Below are positions 48,802 to 60,071 of a stretch of 64,000 nt of DNA, in pieces. Below the pieces are notes generated by a model. That model saw only the letters and a list, made by a program, of their open reading frames with translations, made no database searches and was not told the origin of the DNA. Origin of the DNA: Oidiodendron maius Zn (taxonomy: Eukaryota; Ascomycota; Leotiomycetes; Myxotrichaceae). The stretch spans positions 62,001-126,000 of the forward strand of contig KN832892.1 of the NCBI GenBank assembly GCA_000827325.1, in the 5' to 3' direction. How positions within the stretch are numbered: position 1 is the first letter of the stretch; each line of letters opens with the position of its first letter. Made by a program: the position numbers and the translations under genes.

Positions 48802-49520
48802 GCCCGGATGGCGCAGTGGTCGTGCGCCTGGGTCCCAAAAGTCATCATCGAACCTAATAGGTCTCGCCCACCCTATTTAAACCTGTGATGTGAGGGATGT
48901 TGGTTCGAATCCAGCTCTAGGCACCTCTTCTGTTGCCTTCCAGAAGATGACTAGCTGGTTCACCTAGGACTGCTCCCCCTAGGCCTAGCTTGAACCCGGA
49001 TTCTGCTCCCGGTTATCACAGCAGCGGTTTTTGCCTAACCGAGAACCTTGGCCCCGGCTTCTGCTCCCGGATACCACAGCAGCGGTCGCCTAACCGAGAA
49101 CCTGGGCAAAACCCTACCTTTCTAGAGGGGTGAGCCTCTAGAAACGACGAAGACCAAATCATTGATACGCGACCAAAGAGCTTGAGACTAGGGTGATAGG
49201 GCCCTACAACCGCGACCAATCAAGTAGCGAAGCGACCAGCCCCCAGAGGCCGTCTAGGAACAGAACTGAGTGAGAGACAGGGCTGGACACCAGAGGCAGG
49301 GACAGTGGTCTGATCCCAGGGAGAAGGAGGAAGTTTGGTTCAGAGTTGCCACTGGACGAGTTTACCTAGGCCTCCCGATTATTTGCCTGTATTACAAGGG
49401 GGTATGCATATCAGTGAGGATTCTTCCGAGAGGTTGCGTTAGCCTTTGTATATAGGATATTATTGTATAGAAGTACCGCGGCTTAGCCATTGCGGAGGAT
49501 AATAATAATAATAATCTATA
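48802..49520 (+). mobile_element. SINE-like element with tRNA-like head
   Basis: Starts with a tRNA-like unit (48802-48921). A 7-nt 5' arm GCCCGGA pairs, with one mismatch, with TCTAGGC. An A box TGGCGCAGTGG and a B box GGTTCGAATCC sit in a good T-arm, about 80 bp apart. No normal anticodon arm could be folded, so it is a tRNA-derived head or tRNA pseudogene rather than a working tRNA. The body holds a 50-bp tandem duplication and the element ends in a TAA-type microsatellite (around 49498-49517), the usual tail of SINEs and other non-LTR elements. Target-site duplications were not established. Confidence 0.45.
48997..49104 (+). repeat. Tandem ~50-bp duplication
   Basis: Copy 1 48997-49049 and copy 2 49055-49104 share TTCTGCTCCCGG, CACAGCAGCGGT and GCCTAACCGAGAACCT with a few changes. 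Confidence 0.8.
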
Positions 49521-49729
49521 ATATATTAGAGACCTTATTTGTAAAGGTTCATCTATCATGCTTTTATTGTTGTTAACTAACCTTATTCTATCTACACCGC
49601 GGGCTTTTCGACACCCTAGTAATATTCTCGTGACTCGAAACTCAAATATTATTAGCAATAAGTATTTAACTTAGTTTACGAGCGTGACTCCCACGCGAGG
49701 AGAGATGGATTGGGATATTTTGGGATTAG

Positions 49730-51446
49730 TTACACGTCAGAACTGGACGTGATCCGCTCTATTACCCTATCTCGCTCCCTCTGTTTCCCCTTTCTACTCT
49801 TTAGTAGCCTTGTCACTACATCTATGTGAACCAAGTGACCTCTTCTCAAGCGGACGCATATGGTGTATGCAGAGCTGGCCGTTGCAACAGCAATAACCGA
49901 GATCAAAGCTGGCCATCTAAATTGCTTAGGGCGGAAGAAAATGATGGTCGACGCGTAGGAGACAAGCTCAAAGGCATTCTGCCAAGCGGCTTCGACAGAG
50001 GAAAACGCACCGCGAGCATCAGCTTCGACGTCCTATTGCCAGTAGTGTCAATAAACTGTACCGCACAGTGTAAAATTTGTCATCTTACCTCCTGAACAAT
50101 GAGTTGCGCGCAAAGATCAAAGCCTCTCAGGCCGACACGACTTAGTATTGTACCTCCCACAAGTCCGCTCGCAGAAATGACTGGACTATCATCATAAAAC
50201 ACCAAAAACACTACAATACCCGCAACTAACATTATGACCTGCCAGCTGCTAAGCCATAAGCCCGCCCGTACTGGTCCAATCTTGCTCATTACCCATGGTG
50301 CCACCCACGTGGCCAGCACTTCAAATGCTACACTTAGTGTTCTAGCGATGCCGATCTGTGTAGCAGTATAGCCGGCTGAAAGCAAGTATGTAACCATTTG
50401 TCCCGCGAAATTGAGGACAGTGAGGTAGAGGAGGGCGCCTGCTATCGAGGGGAGGAAGGCCCGATGGTGAAAATACATACGAAAGTCAGAAGCAGACTTC
50501 TTGATGATCTGCTGAACGTGACTCCAGTTGTGCATCAATCGGTCTTTTGGGGTTTGTAACAATTCAGCTTCTAGGCTCTCCGTAATCTGTTTCTTCTTCG
50601 GTTGTTGGAGCGCAGGGACTTTGTAGTAGACGCGAGCAATAGCGAAGTACTCAGTGGCAACGAATGCGACGTTCATGGCGAAATTGACAATAATGGCGCT
50701 TTCAGTAGAGACGCCATCGATAAGAGCGATGAATAGCGGACCTAGTAGCTTACAGAGTAAGTCGATCCGGCGCATTTGCGCATTCAAGGCTCTCAATGCT
50801 ATTTGGTCATTTTGGCATACAACGACAACCTGCCACACCTTGTAAGCTATAGGCATATGAGAAAGGTTTCGATAGCAGTCGTACCCAATCCTTCTCGACC
50901 GAGACCATATTCATAATAGAGCATAACTTCTCGATGCAAGCCAGAAATGCAAGAAGAATAAGCATGCTGGCTTTCCCGCCCTTACCTATAGGCACACGGA
51001 TAGTGAGAATATATAAAATAATACATGAAGCTGCTACGACAAGTCGTTGGACAACTAGTATAATGGAGTTAGCCGAGACAAGGCAATTAAGGGTAGAGCT
51101 GCGTACCAATAGAGAACCTGACAACCTGTAAGCGGTTGCCTCTGTCAATGTACTGTCCGACAGCCGGCGCGAAGATGATAGCGGAGAAGCCTCGCGTGAA
51201 TGCGTACACGGACATTGGCAGCAGAGTGCCAGGGTAGATGGCCGCTAAGTAGAGCACGGTGCCAAATTCAAATACACGAGAGTTCCATGTCGACAGGAAG
51301 TGTGATATATAGAGTCTACGTGCAATGCTCTTAGACACTGAGTGCTCGGCCTCTTGATCGGGCTCATCTTCCTCACTAGGCTGCTTGAGGAGCGGGTCAC
51401 GCTCGCTCGAAATATGATCTTCGCTAGTATATGGGTTGGACGCCAT
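49730..51446 (-). CDS. Ferroportin-family transporter (SLC40)
   Basis: Solute carrier 40/ferroportin family, iron or other metal exporter in animals and plants; role in fungi little known. Four exons: 51446-51107, 51054-50885, 50829-50089 and 50032-49730, all in phase, 517 aa. After an acidic N-terminus it reads LYISHFLSTWNSRVFEFGTVLYL and the family sequence VEKDWVVVV followed by LNAQMRRIDLLCKLLGPLFIALI (the RIDL motif region). Later segments are FAGQMVTYLLSAGYTATQIG and RVGLRGFDLCAQLIVQE, and the last exon encodes ARGAFSSVEAAWQNAFELVSY. About 10-12 membrane segments. The C-terminal tail is basic. Frame is open throughout. Confidence 0.88.
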
Positions 51447-51952
51447 TATGGAAGTTCAAGCAGTTGGCAGTAGGAGTAAAGGGGCGGATTGTAAAGTCAT
51501 ACATAAAGACGAGGTTGTTTGTTGAACGGGAATAAAAATGATTTTACTCGCTTATGTACCCCGTCTTGGCCATCATTCGACTCGGGACTAAGTGGACCGG
51601 CCCATTGTTTCGGACATCCCTTTTGAGCTGATTGGCAGGCGCTTGGTGTAGAGGAGTATTGCTCTGTACTGCGACTTAGATCATTAGTATAATTTTTGTT
51701 TTGTTTCGTTAAAGCCTTAATTATCGACGAGGCGAGATGGTCTCGCTTAAGCCGAAGTAGATCTATATTTCCTTCAGCCACCATCGATGGGAATCATCTA
51801 GCACTGAATAGCAGGCAGAAAGAGTTTAGAGAGGAACTGTAGTGGTCGCCAGAGCTGCTTCGTTAGACGTAAAGGTGCCGCTTCTTCTCATATCTCACGA
51901 GATACGCATGGCGTGCTTATTAAGCAGTTAGTAGTCATCAGAATTACTAGGG

Positions 51953-51984
51953 AATGAAATGCATGATAAATCATGCATTTCATT
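51953..51984. repeat. Perfect 32-bp palindrome (15-bp arms)
   Basis: AATGAAATGCATGAT, then AA, then its exact inverted complement. It lies about 510 bp upstream of the ferroportin ATG. Confidence 0.9.
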
Positions 51985-53939
51985 GACTTCGGTTGGTATT
52001 CGATCGAGCATCTTCAAATAGTTTAGTTAGTAATTTGCACAAGAGAAAGGATAGTACGAGGAGGATGAAGACGAATATAACGCTACCGACTGCTATTCCG
52101 ACGACAGTGGACAGGCAATTTATAACACCCCCATCCGTCGGTGTTTAGCGTCGCGCAGTCGCGTTTCAAGATGGGGTGCAGGATGGATGGCATGGCTTCA
52201 ATCGATAGTCTTTCAGGTAGAAGAGTTGAGTATGTGAATGATACGCCCTCGAAGAAGGATTCAGTGAAGACACCCACAGACTTTCGGTTATAAATTTGGG
52301 CTGTGAAAGAGGGTTCGCCAAGGCTCTACTCGCTGGATTTCCTGTGGTAGCTAACTGGCCCGGCAGAGTTCCGGGCTGCCAACGGCAGTTTCCAGAGTGG
52401 TGACATCGTGAGCTGTGTCTACTGGGAAGTGTTCATGAACGATTGGTTAATCCCAATGTGCAGCTGAGAACTACAATCCCTTTCATGACTGCCTAGTGCT
52501 AAGATGGACATCATTATTGGAAGACTAGGGAATCATAGCCCTAGTTTGAAGAAGCATCATCTGTTTCATGTGCTGTAGCACTACCCGTTCAGGCCGGATT
52601 TAGTGCTTAGTATCTCTTGAGGTATGTCACTGGAAGCTTTTAATATGTAGAAAGGCGCCGATATAGACTCAGTCCGACATGGATCATATCTACACAGCCT
52701 CCGCCACAAAACCTTGCCGTGTCCAACCACAACCCATTCTTACTCCCGATATTCAGTGAGAGATATGTTGCTGACAACAACCACCTTGTCGCGTGGAATA
52801 CGAAGTACACACTAGAGCGCGTAGCATCGGGAGATGTCATGTCTGGTCTCTCGGCAGGAGAAGGAAGGGCTCGTGTGCAAGTTCACTGGGCCTGGAACTG
52901 TCTTCTTCTAGACCAGAAACCCGGTATGCTCCTTCTGGTCGTCGGTTTTTATCAGTGCTGATTACAAAAGATCGCTGTTGATGCCTGGTTGAACTCTATG
53001 ACCACGAAGGTAAACACCAATTCTGTGGTTGCTTGAGCAAGCATTGGATGTCTGTGTGGATTTGGATTCGAATTGCTGTAGTGAAGTATCCATAATGCCC
53101 TCGCTAATACTACCTTAATCCATCTTGGGATGTTCTACTTTGTACTTGCTCCTTCTATCAGGCATTCTATGCGTGGCTCTTCTGTGCTTGCCGTGATGGC
53201 AACAGTCAGCACCTTGAGTCGCTCAACACATAACGCGGAGAAAGGGGTGTAAATGACTGAATGTTTTCGTAGGGTGGTTACTCTTGTTAGTTCTTTATAT
53301 TACACAAAGATAAAGTTTGCCATTAACAGGCTGTGAGCATGTGATGGAGAATTCACCAAATAGCCACTCATAGCTATGCCCCCACACTCGGTATATGGGG
53401 GGGAGGGCTGGCAGGTTGGAGCGGGTTGGAGTCTACTGTAGTTGGAGATGTAGATGTGGTTGACGTGGTACGTACGATGTGGGAAGAGGAAGATGGGGAA
53501 CTCGAAGTAGGACGTATCGTATCTTGAGACTCGCTGCTCATTCCGAAAGGCTGAGCGAAGTCGGGCCGACGAAGGAAAAGCCTTTCATATATAACGTGAC
53601 GCGTCTTTGCAGTTCTTGGCGGGCGCAGTTAAAATAGGATAGCTGTATTATTCAGGTGCTCAGCCTAGTTGGATGCGACGCTTGCTAGCGAGTATCAGCA
53701 CACCTGGCCGAAGAAAACTGCTCTGCTTGAGAGTTCTGACCTAAGGGCGGAAAATTATGCGAGGGTGCTGCATCGTCCGTATTGAGCCCGTCAACTGCGA
53801 GCTCTGTCCAACAAAAATACCGGGCCGGAAGCTATGCGACAGCAATGCAAACAGTCCTTCCTAGCACGAGGCTTTTCTATTCATCTTAGACTTGGATACT
53901 CTTGTTTTACTTCATGCTAACGCCATGACCGTAACCGTC

Positions 53940-54145
53940 TTATCGCTGGTGAGAAACCGAAGTGTGCCAACTGCGCTCAAATCGCGGTTCGACCTGTTAT
54001 GAAGCCATGGTATCGACAAGGTCTGGATGAACATATGCCGCAGGCGCTCCGGCTTGAAGTGCTCCGACAGATCTCCCGCGCTAGCAAAGTACTAAAAGAG
54101 CCCCGCCCGAGCACAAGAAGCAAGAGGGTGGCCTCTTCTCCTTGA
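53940..54145 (+). pseudogene. Possible Zn2Cys6 fragment
   Basis: An open frame reads GEKPKCANC, like the second half of a zinc cluster, and then VLRQISRASKVLKEPRPSTRSKR to a TGA at 54143. The first two cysteines and the sixth are missing and no regulatory domain follows. Transcription factor relics beside MFS exporters are plausible, but the match is only nine residues. Confidence 0.2.
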
Positions 54146-54555
54146 ACACTCGGTTTGGGGTTAGGCTGCTGTGGTTGTGGAGGACTCTGCCCGGGTATTT
54201 CAAACACTTAGGGTTAACAAGCGGCGTGGTTTCACGTGACTTAGGCCAACCATATCCAATTCAACGCGTCTTCTTCCGCTACTGGATTTGTTAAGTTTGA
54301 TCTTGATCACAAGAATTGATCCATCAATGAAAGCTATTGGTGTGCTATCTAAATAAGATACTACAAATCCAAATTGTTTCCACGATTAGTAAAGTAAAAT
54401 GTCAGCGGCTAGCCGAGTTCTGTGCCGCATGATGACCCCCACTCATCAATGGATAAGTCAGACGAGCCTTCATCAGGGAATACATTCGACGAATTATCTT
54501 TTAGTTGTGAATAACTTATATTCCAACAATTGCCGGGAATACACTCCGAACAGAA

Positions 54556-56590
54556 ATGGACACGGTCAATCAAGTGGACGAGATCCTTGAGGTTCAAGGA
54601 GAGCAGCTGGAGTCACTGAGAGAATCAAATGACGAAGAAGAGGGGATGTCCTCTCACCGCCCCATACAATCCGTCAGGAGCCATGACTTGAGCCCCCAAG
54701 AAACCGAGATTGCACCTCGAAGACACAGTAAAACACAATTGGCAACAATTATGGTCATGTTATACGTATGAATGACCCTCAGAGCGCCCAAAACGACTCG
54801 AATTGACCAGTTAATAGTTTTCGGTATTTCTTGCCGCACTCGATACAGTAAGATCTCCTGTTCAGATAGCCTCTCCATAAGTACATGTAACTCATTTCAC
54901 TCTTGACAATAACTAGCACCGCGCTCCCAACAATAACCCAACACTTCTCCTCCCCAGCGGGATACACCTGGGTAGGGTCATCTTATCTCTTGGCCACAGC
55001 AGCGTCAACCCCATCATGGGGAAATTTCAGTGATATCTGGGGACGCAAACCTGCTTTGCTCACAGCATTGGCTGTGTTCTTTATTGGCAGCCTGATTAGT
55101 GGTATTTCATCAAGCATGACAATGTTAATTGCTGGCCGCACTATCCAAGGAACTGGTGGAGGTGGGATATTGACCTTGGTCAATATCTGTACTAGTGACT
55201 TATTCAGCATGAGGACAAGAGGTGTTGCATTTGGGATGGAGAGTTTGATCTGGGCGACTGCCGCGGCGGTAGGTCCCGTTCTTGGAGGAGTTTTTTCGGA
55301 ACTTGTTTCTTGGAGATGGTGTTTTTATACTGCCCGTAAGAGATCTTACTTATGAGATCAAATCAATACTAACCTTTAGAAGTTCCGTGTTCTGGTTTTA
55401 TATTTTATATTTTGGCATTGTTCTTGAAAATGGAAACGCCGTCTACCCCTATCATTGCCGGTCTCAAAGCTGTTGATTGGCTGGGGAGCCTTGCACTGCT
55501 AGGGGCAACAGTCACTATTCTTCTCGGCCTGGAATTCGGCGGTGTTATATTTGTTTGGAGTTCGACGAAAGTCCTCTGTTTAATTGCATTTGGGCTCGTG
55601 ATGGGAGCCCTATTTTTCCTGAACGAGGCGAAATTGGCGCGATATCCTGTAATGCCACTGCACTTGTTCAAACGTCGGTCGAACATAGCCGCTCTTCTTT
55701 TTGCATTTTTACATGGCTTGGTAAACACACTCTGTTGAGCTTGCAATGCGTATGTGCTAATCTTTACTAAGACTTATTTCTCAGCAACTTACTATTTACC
55801 CTTTTACGCCCAGGCTGTCCGAGGGTACGCCCCTCTCCAATCTGGAATTTTCGTCATCCCATTTGAAGTCTCCCTTTCCATAAGTTGTGCCATCAGTAGC
55901 ATACTGATTCGCGTAACCGGTGAGTAGCGTGCAATCACTCCTATAAATACCTGACGGGATTCAGGACGATACGTTGAACTTATCTGGCTTGGGATATCAC
56001 TCATGGTCCTGGCATTCGGCTTATTCATTCATATCGATGTTGTTTCCACGACCTTACAGCTTGTGATCTTTCAAATCATAGCTGGAGTAGGAACTGGAAC
56101 GTGTTATTCTGCACCACTCATCGCACTTCAAGCGCAGGCAACCCCAGAAGATACCGCAACGGTAACTTCCACTTGGGGATTTGTTCGTAACCTCTCGAAC
56201 GCAATATCCGTTGTCATAGGAGGGGTTGTATTCCAGAATGGAATGGAATCCCAAGCTGGGGTTCTGACGGAGAAGTTGGGCAAGTCGATTGCCATGCGCT
56301 TATCGGGGAAGAATGCCACGGCCAATGTTCTGATGTTGAAAGACTTAAGTGAAGCGCAGGGATATATAGCAAGATCTGCATATGCAACCAGTCTAAAGCA
56401 AATGTGGATAGTTTTTACTTGCACAGCTACATGTGCGTTGATTGTTAGTGCTTTCATTAGGAAGAATCTCTTGAGTGAAGTGCACCAGGAGTCGAGGATA
56501 GGTTTACACAAGGAGGGAGGAACCAAGAGCACAGGAAGGAAGGGAGTTAGGAAGCAGGGGTCTAGCAACTTACAGTCTAGAAGCATTTAG
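54556..56590 (+). CDS. MFS exporter, DHA2 (14-helix) type
   Basis: Drug/toxin:proton antiporter, plasma membrane. Six exons fit: 54556-54765, 54818-54847, 54906-55335, 55380-55720, 55772-55919 and 55965-56590, about 594 aa. Exon 2 is only 30 nt and encodes FSVFLAALDT of TM1. Joined to exon 3 it gives LDTTITSTALPTI, matching the DHA2 TM1 signature. To achieve this the second intron must end in TG (CTCTTG at 54905), not AG. Other motifs: WGNFSDIWGRKPALL (motif A), GRTIQGTGGGGI, GPVLGGVFSELVSWRWCFY (motif C and the W-R-W-C-F segment). If the TG acceptor is not used, the protein would be broken after TM1. Confidence 0.75.
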
Positions 56591-57265
56591 ATTTGAAAAT
56601 CTCTTTCTTACCTACGTTCCTGCTGTATACTAAATCCGAGTCGATTTTGGTGGTGACTTGTAGACTTGAGCAAGGGACGCGGTCCCCAAGAGGTAATTAA
56701 GTTGGGTCTAATATTGGTTCGCGCCAGGAGTGGACCGGCACATTTGTTAAAGGTCGTTCCCGCTCCGTCCGTGAATGAGTTTCCTCGGACTTCGGCCACG
56801 AAATTTAGTTCAGCTCCTCACAAAACTCTTTCTAACATAGTAAACCAACATGAAAACAACAGAACCAACTCTTGATCTCTCCCCGGACTCGAGATTTATT
56901 TATCTTGATTCTGGTCCTCCATCAATGGACAGACCATATACGACCTACAGTTATGTTCATGGACTGCTGTTCTCTTATTGTTAGGACTCCAAAATCGGTG
57001 GAGTATCCATTTGCTAACAAGTCCCACAGGAATATGGCAACAAATGCTCAATTCCATCCCGCCTACAGCTCGCCTTCTAGCACATAATACAAGGGGTTAC
57101 AAGCACTCGTCTCCATTTACGGCAGAAGGCCAATCTTCTGCCTAAGGAGCACGTGATTGTCTATGAAAGGACGTGAATTCGGGATATGTCGAGATTCTCT
57201 CCCTCCTATCACACTCAGAATCTAGCATAAAACTCATCTACTGGTCCCTCGGTAGTGGAAGTCTC
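56591..57265. other. Intergenic, nothing recognised
   Basis: 3' flank of the DHA2 gene; the short ORFs show no features. Confidence 0.4.
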
Positions 57266-57865
57266 ATGTCTGCGTACAACCTGTGCGCAAAAAATGGCCT
57301 TTCTGATGAGAATGCAAGGGTTCTTAAGGAACGAACCAGCGAGATTATTTTCTATGAAGCCCCAGCTACTTTGGTATTGAGATTGGAGCCATCAGCTTCA
57401 ACATCAGCTTCTCGAGACTCGGCTACACACCCAAATCCTCTCAAGAACTTTTTAGTCGGGGCTGCAAGAATATACGAATACCCGCCGCCCTTTCACTAGA
57501 ATATTAAATCTGGTGTTCGCTTCGAATGCACCGTCTTCAAGGTAAAAGGTACACTCGCCAACGATGCAAACTTTAGAAAGCTCGCTGAGATCATGGATCC
57601 TGGACCCATGATGAATTACATAGTTGCCTGCACGCCCCGGCTTGCCGAAGGCAAAGAGTATGTAAGGAATTCCTTAAAAGCCATGCTTAAGGCGCCTGGT
57701 GTAAGGAAGGTCAAGATTTTGACTACGTTGCACATGGTTCCTGATTGCATAGAGAGGTGTAGAGTGCTGGCTGCTCGGCTTCAAGAACTAGAAAAAGAGA
57801 TGGAGGTAGTGAAGAACGAATTGTGCTTTGTTCAAGGAGAATATAATCATTTCGTGCATGTTTAA
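57266..57865 (+). CDS. Unrecognised small protein, two exons
   Basis: I do not recognise the family. The model is 57266-57454 joined to 57500-57865 (donor GTCGGG is weak, acceptor CACTAG good), in phase, about 184 aa. The second exon is open from the acceptor and has good coding character: SGVRFECTVFKVKGTLANDA, then MDPGPMMNYIVACTPRLAEG, then a coiled-coil-like C-terminus (LAARLQELEKEMEVVKNEL). No signal peptide or membrane segment. The 5' end is uncertain; another exon may lie upstream, since the frame is open from about 57173. Confidence 0.4.
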
Positions 57866-58239
57866 GCACCAGAAGTATTGTGGGCGAGCATTTTATAAAC
57901 ACCTTGAAATGTGCCTGCGGCGGCTACATGATATATGAGCATTCGTAAGAGTAAGCAAGTATTAATGAATGATTGGAGACTGCCAGATTGACTGCCGATC
58001 CGTCAAAGGGCTTTCTTATAGAGGAAGCACTTAATATCTCTTTGGTAGTATAAATATCTAACAGAATGAACAGACTTAGCGCACATCAGTAAGGAAAGAT
58101 AGGGTAAAATAATTGAGAATATATTTACAACGGACTAATCGTCCGCCGACTGGAGTGAAGATTATATGATTGACTAGGCCTGGGTGAACTCAGACAGCCC
58201 ACGATGCTTTCTCGTCGTAAATTAAGCTTAATCCTCCTC
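57866..58239. other. Convergent 3' flanks
   Basis: Nothing recognised. Confidence 0.5.
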
Positions 58240-60071
58240 CTATGTCGCGAACGTGCTGAGAGCTCGGAGCTTTGCACCGTAGAAGAATAGCAACCACATT
58301 CCTACAATACCAATGGCGCTCAAACCGCCAAGGAGACTCGTACCTTTAGCAATACCAAGGTTCTGATACAGAGGATGTGCGAAGAGAATGCTGCCGCAGG
58401 CCAGGGCACTGCGAAAGAAGTCGTTGGCAGCGAATAAAGAGGCAGCGTACTGAGGGTAGCTGAGCGGAATATAGAGGAATATACACTGCAGCACGGTGAA
58501 AACTGAGCCAGCATAAATCGTGATGCCAACAGTTGGCACGATCCAGTGAATAGTAGTACGGGCAGTCCAGGCAAACAAAAATAGGCCAAGGGGAGGACCG
58601 AAGGATGAGGGTAAACCAGCTAAAAGAACGTTCTCTTGTGGGCCCATGCCGACCTTCTTTATCCTTGGTGTGACCACAAAGTACAGCAATGAGCCATAAA
58701 GGATAATGGCGACCAGACATCCAATAGCAATGCAGAGGAATACGAGACCAACCTCGCCTAAGTTCATATGATAGAAAACCGGATAAACAAGTGGAAAACC
58801 CTCAAAATCTACACAATCAGCCAAGCCCCTCCGTCGAGAGAAAGAAAACTTACAAGAATAATAAATTCCATACACAATTGCAGCATATATTTGTACAAAC
58901 ATAACCGCAGGGTCTTTTATAGTAATTTCTAAGGGCTTTACCAAAGCATCTATGGCAATGCCCGAGATGGTCATGTGGCGTTGGTCGATCTCGCTCTGGG
59001 ACATGAATTTCTGACTGCCAGTAAGCTTGCGTAGGCGTTCGGCGCGGCGTAAGAGGATATTAGGACCACTCGTCTCGGGCAAGAATAGAAAAAGAGCGAT
59101 GAGCACCGGTCCCGATACCCAGATAGACTCGTATAGGGACCAACGCCAGCTCTTCGCTGCTACGGCAAACCCACTGAGGAGGGGACCGAGAGAGGCTGTC
59201 ATAGAATTAAGGAACAGATTTTCAACGGCCAGCGGACGAACTTACGCCCACAGGACATCGCGCCAACCCAAGCAATCATTGCAAAGGGCAGATGTACCAA
59301 GCTATACATATCACTCAACGTAGCACCACCTGATGCTAAGCAAGGCGAGCCGAAGAACCCCTGCAAGAAGCGTAAAATAACAAGACCCGGAAAATTGTTC
59401 ACTAGGGCCGTTGGGATAGAGAGGACAACATATAGGCCCATGGTAATGATATAGACCGGGCCACGACCGATGCGAGGGATCTCGCTGAGAGGTGAGAAGA
59501 GCAGTGGGCCAATGCCATAGCCTAGCACGTACATAGCGAGACCCAGAGTTGCCTCCAGATTGTTAACGCCGAATTTCTCCATGACACCCTGAGTCGATGA
59601 TGCGTAGATCGCCGAACTTAGGTACACCACAAACGTATAGAGGCATATAAGCAGGGCGAGAAGCGCACGGCGTAGATTAGACCAGTTGTGCGGGTTAGCG
59701 GCATCTCCTTCATTGTACCAATCGACTAAGATAGTGCCATCTTTCGTCATCTTCGGCGTCAGATGAGTGGGTTTGTCTTCAGCGGATTCATTACCCTCGA
59801 TGCCCGGCTGTGCAGTGACGCCCACGCCTTGCTGCTCCTCTACCGCCTCTTGCTGTGGGTTTAAGTTAGGCATGTTTGGTGCTGTGGCTGGCTCAAGCTG
59901 AGGTGTTTCGTCGCCGTCTGCGTCGCTCATTATGCGGATCCATGGCTCGGGAAGCTGGAAGTTCGGCCGTTCTTCTGGGTATTTGAAAAAGCGATTATTG
60001 GTGAAAAAGCGCATGAGCTGTCCAAAAGGGGCATCTCGGACGATATCATAAATTGATTCGCCGAACGCCAT
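58240..60071 (-). CDS. MFS multidrug transporter (DHA1, FLR1/MDR1-like)
   Basis: Azole/benomyl-type exporter family. Three exons, 60071-59246, 59195-58854 and 58808-58240, all in phase, 578 aa. The long cytoplasmic N-terminus has the hallmark MAFGESIYDIVRDAPFGQL...FFKYPEERPNFQLPEPW, and the DWYNEGDAANPHNWS segment precedes TM1. Then VLGYGIGPLLFSPLSEIPRIGR (motif A region), RFLQGFFGSPCLASGGATL and MSCGPSLGPLLSGFAV (motif C). The upstream TTG-started extension (to 60164) was rejected because the ATG at 60071 begins the conserved hallmark. The frame is intact. Confidence 0.9.

Larger units (their letters stand above)
51447..54555. other. 3.1 kb gene desert
   Basis: No convincing gene. Contains the perfect palindrome at 51953 and a weak zinc-cluster-like fragment at 53940-54145. 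A 95-codon ATG ORF (51784-51497, -) just upstream of ferroportin has no recognisable features. Confidence 0.4.

Noticed and set aside
48834-48836. CCC as anticodon of a tRNA-Gly with intron
   Set aside because: The 3' half of the anticodon stem cannot be found, so a functional tRNA is not supported.
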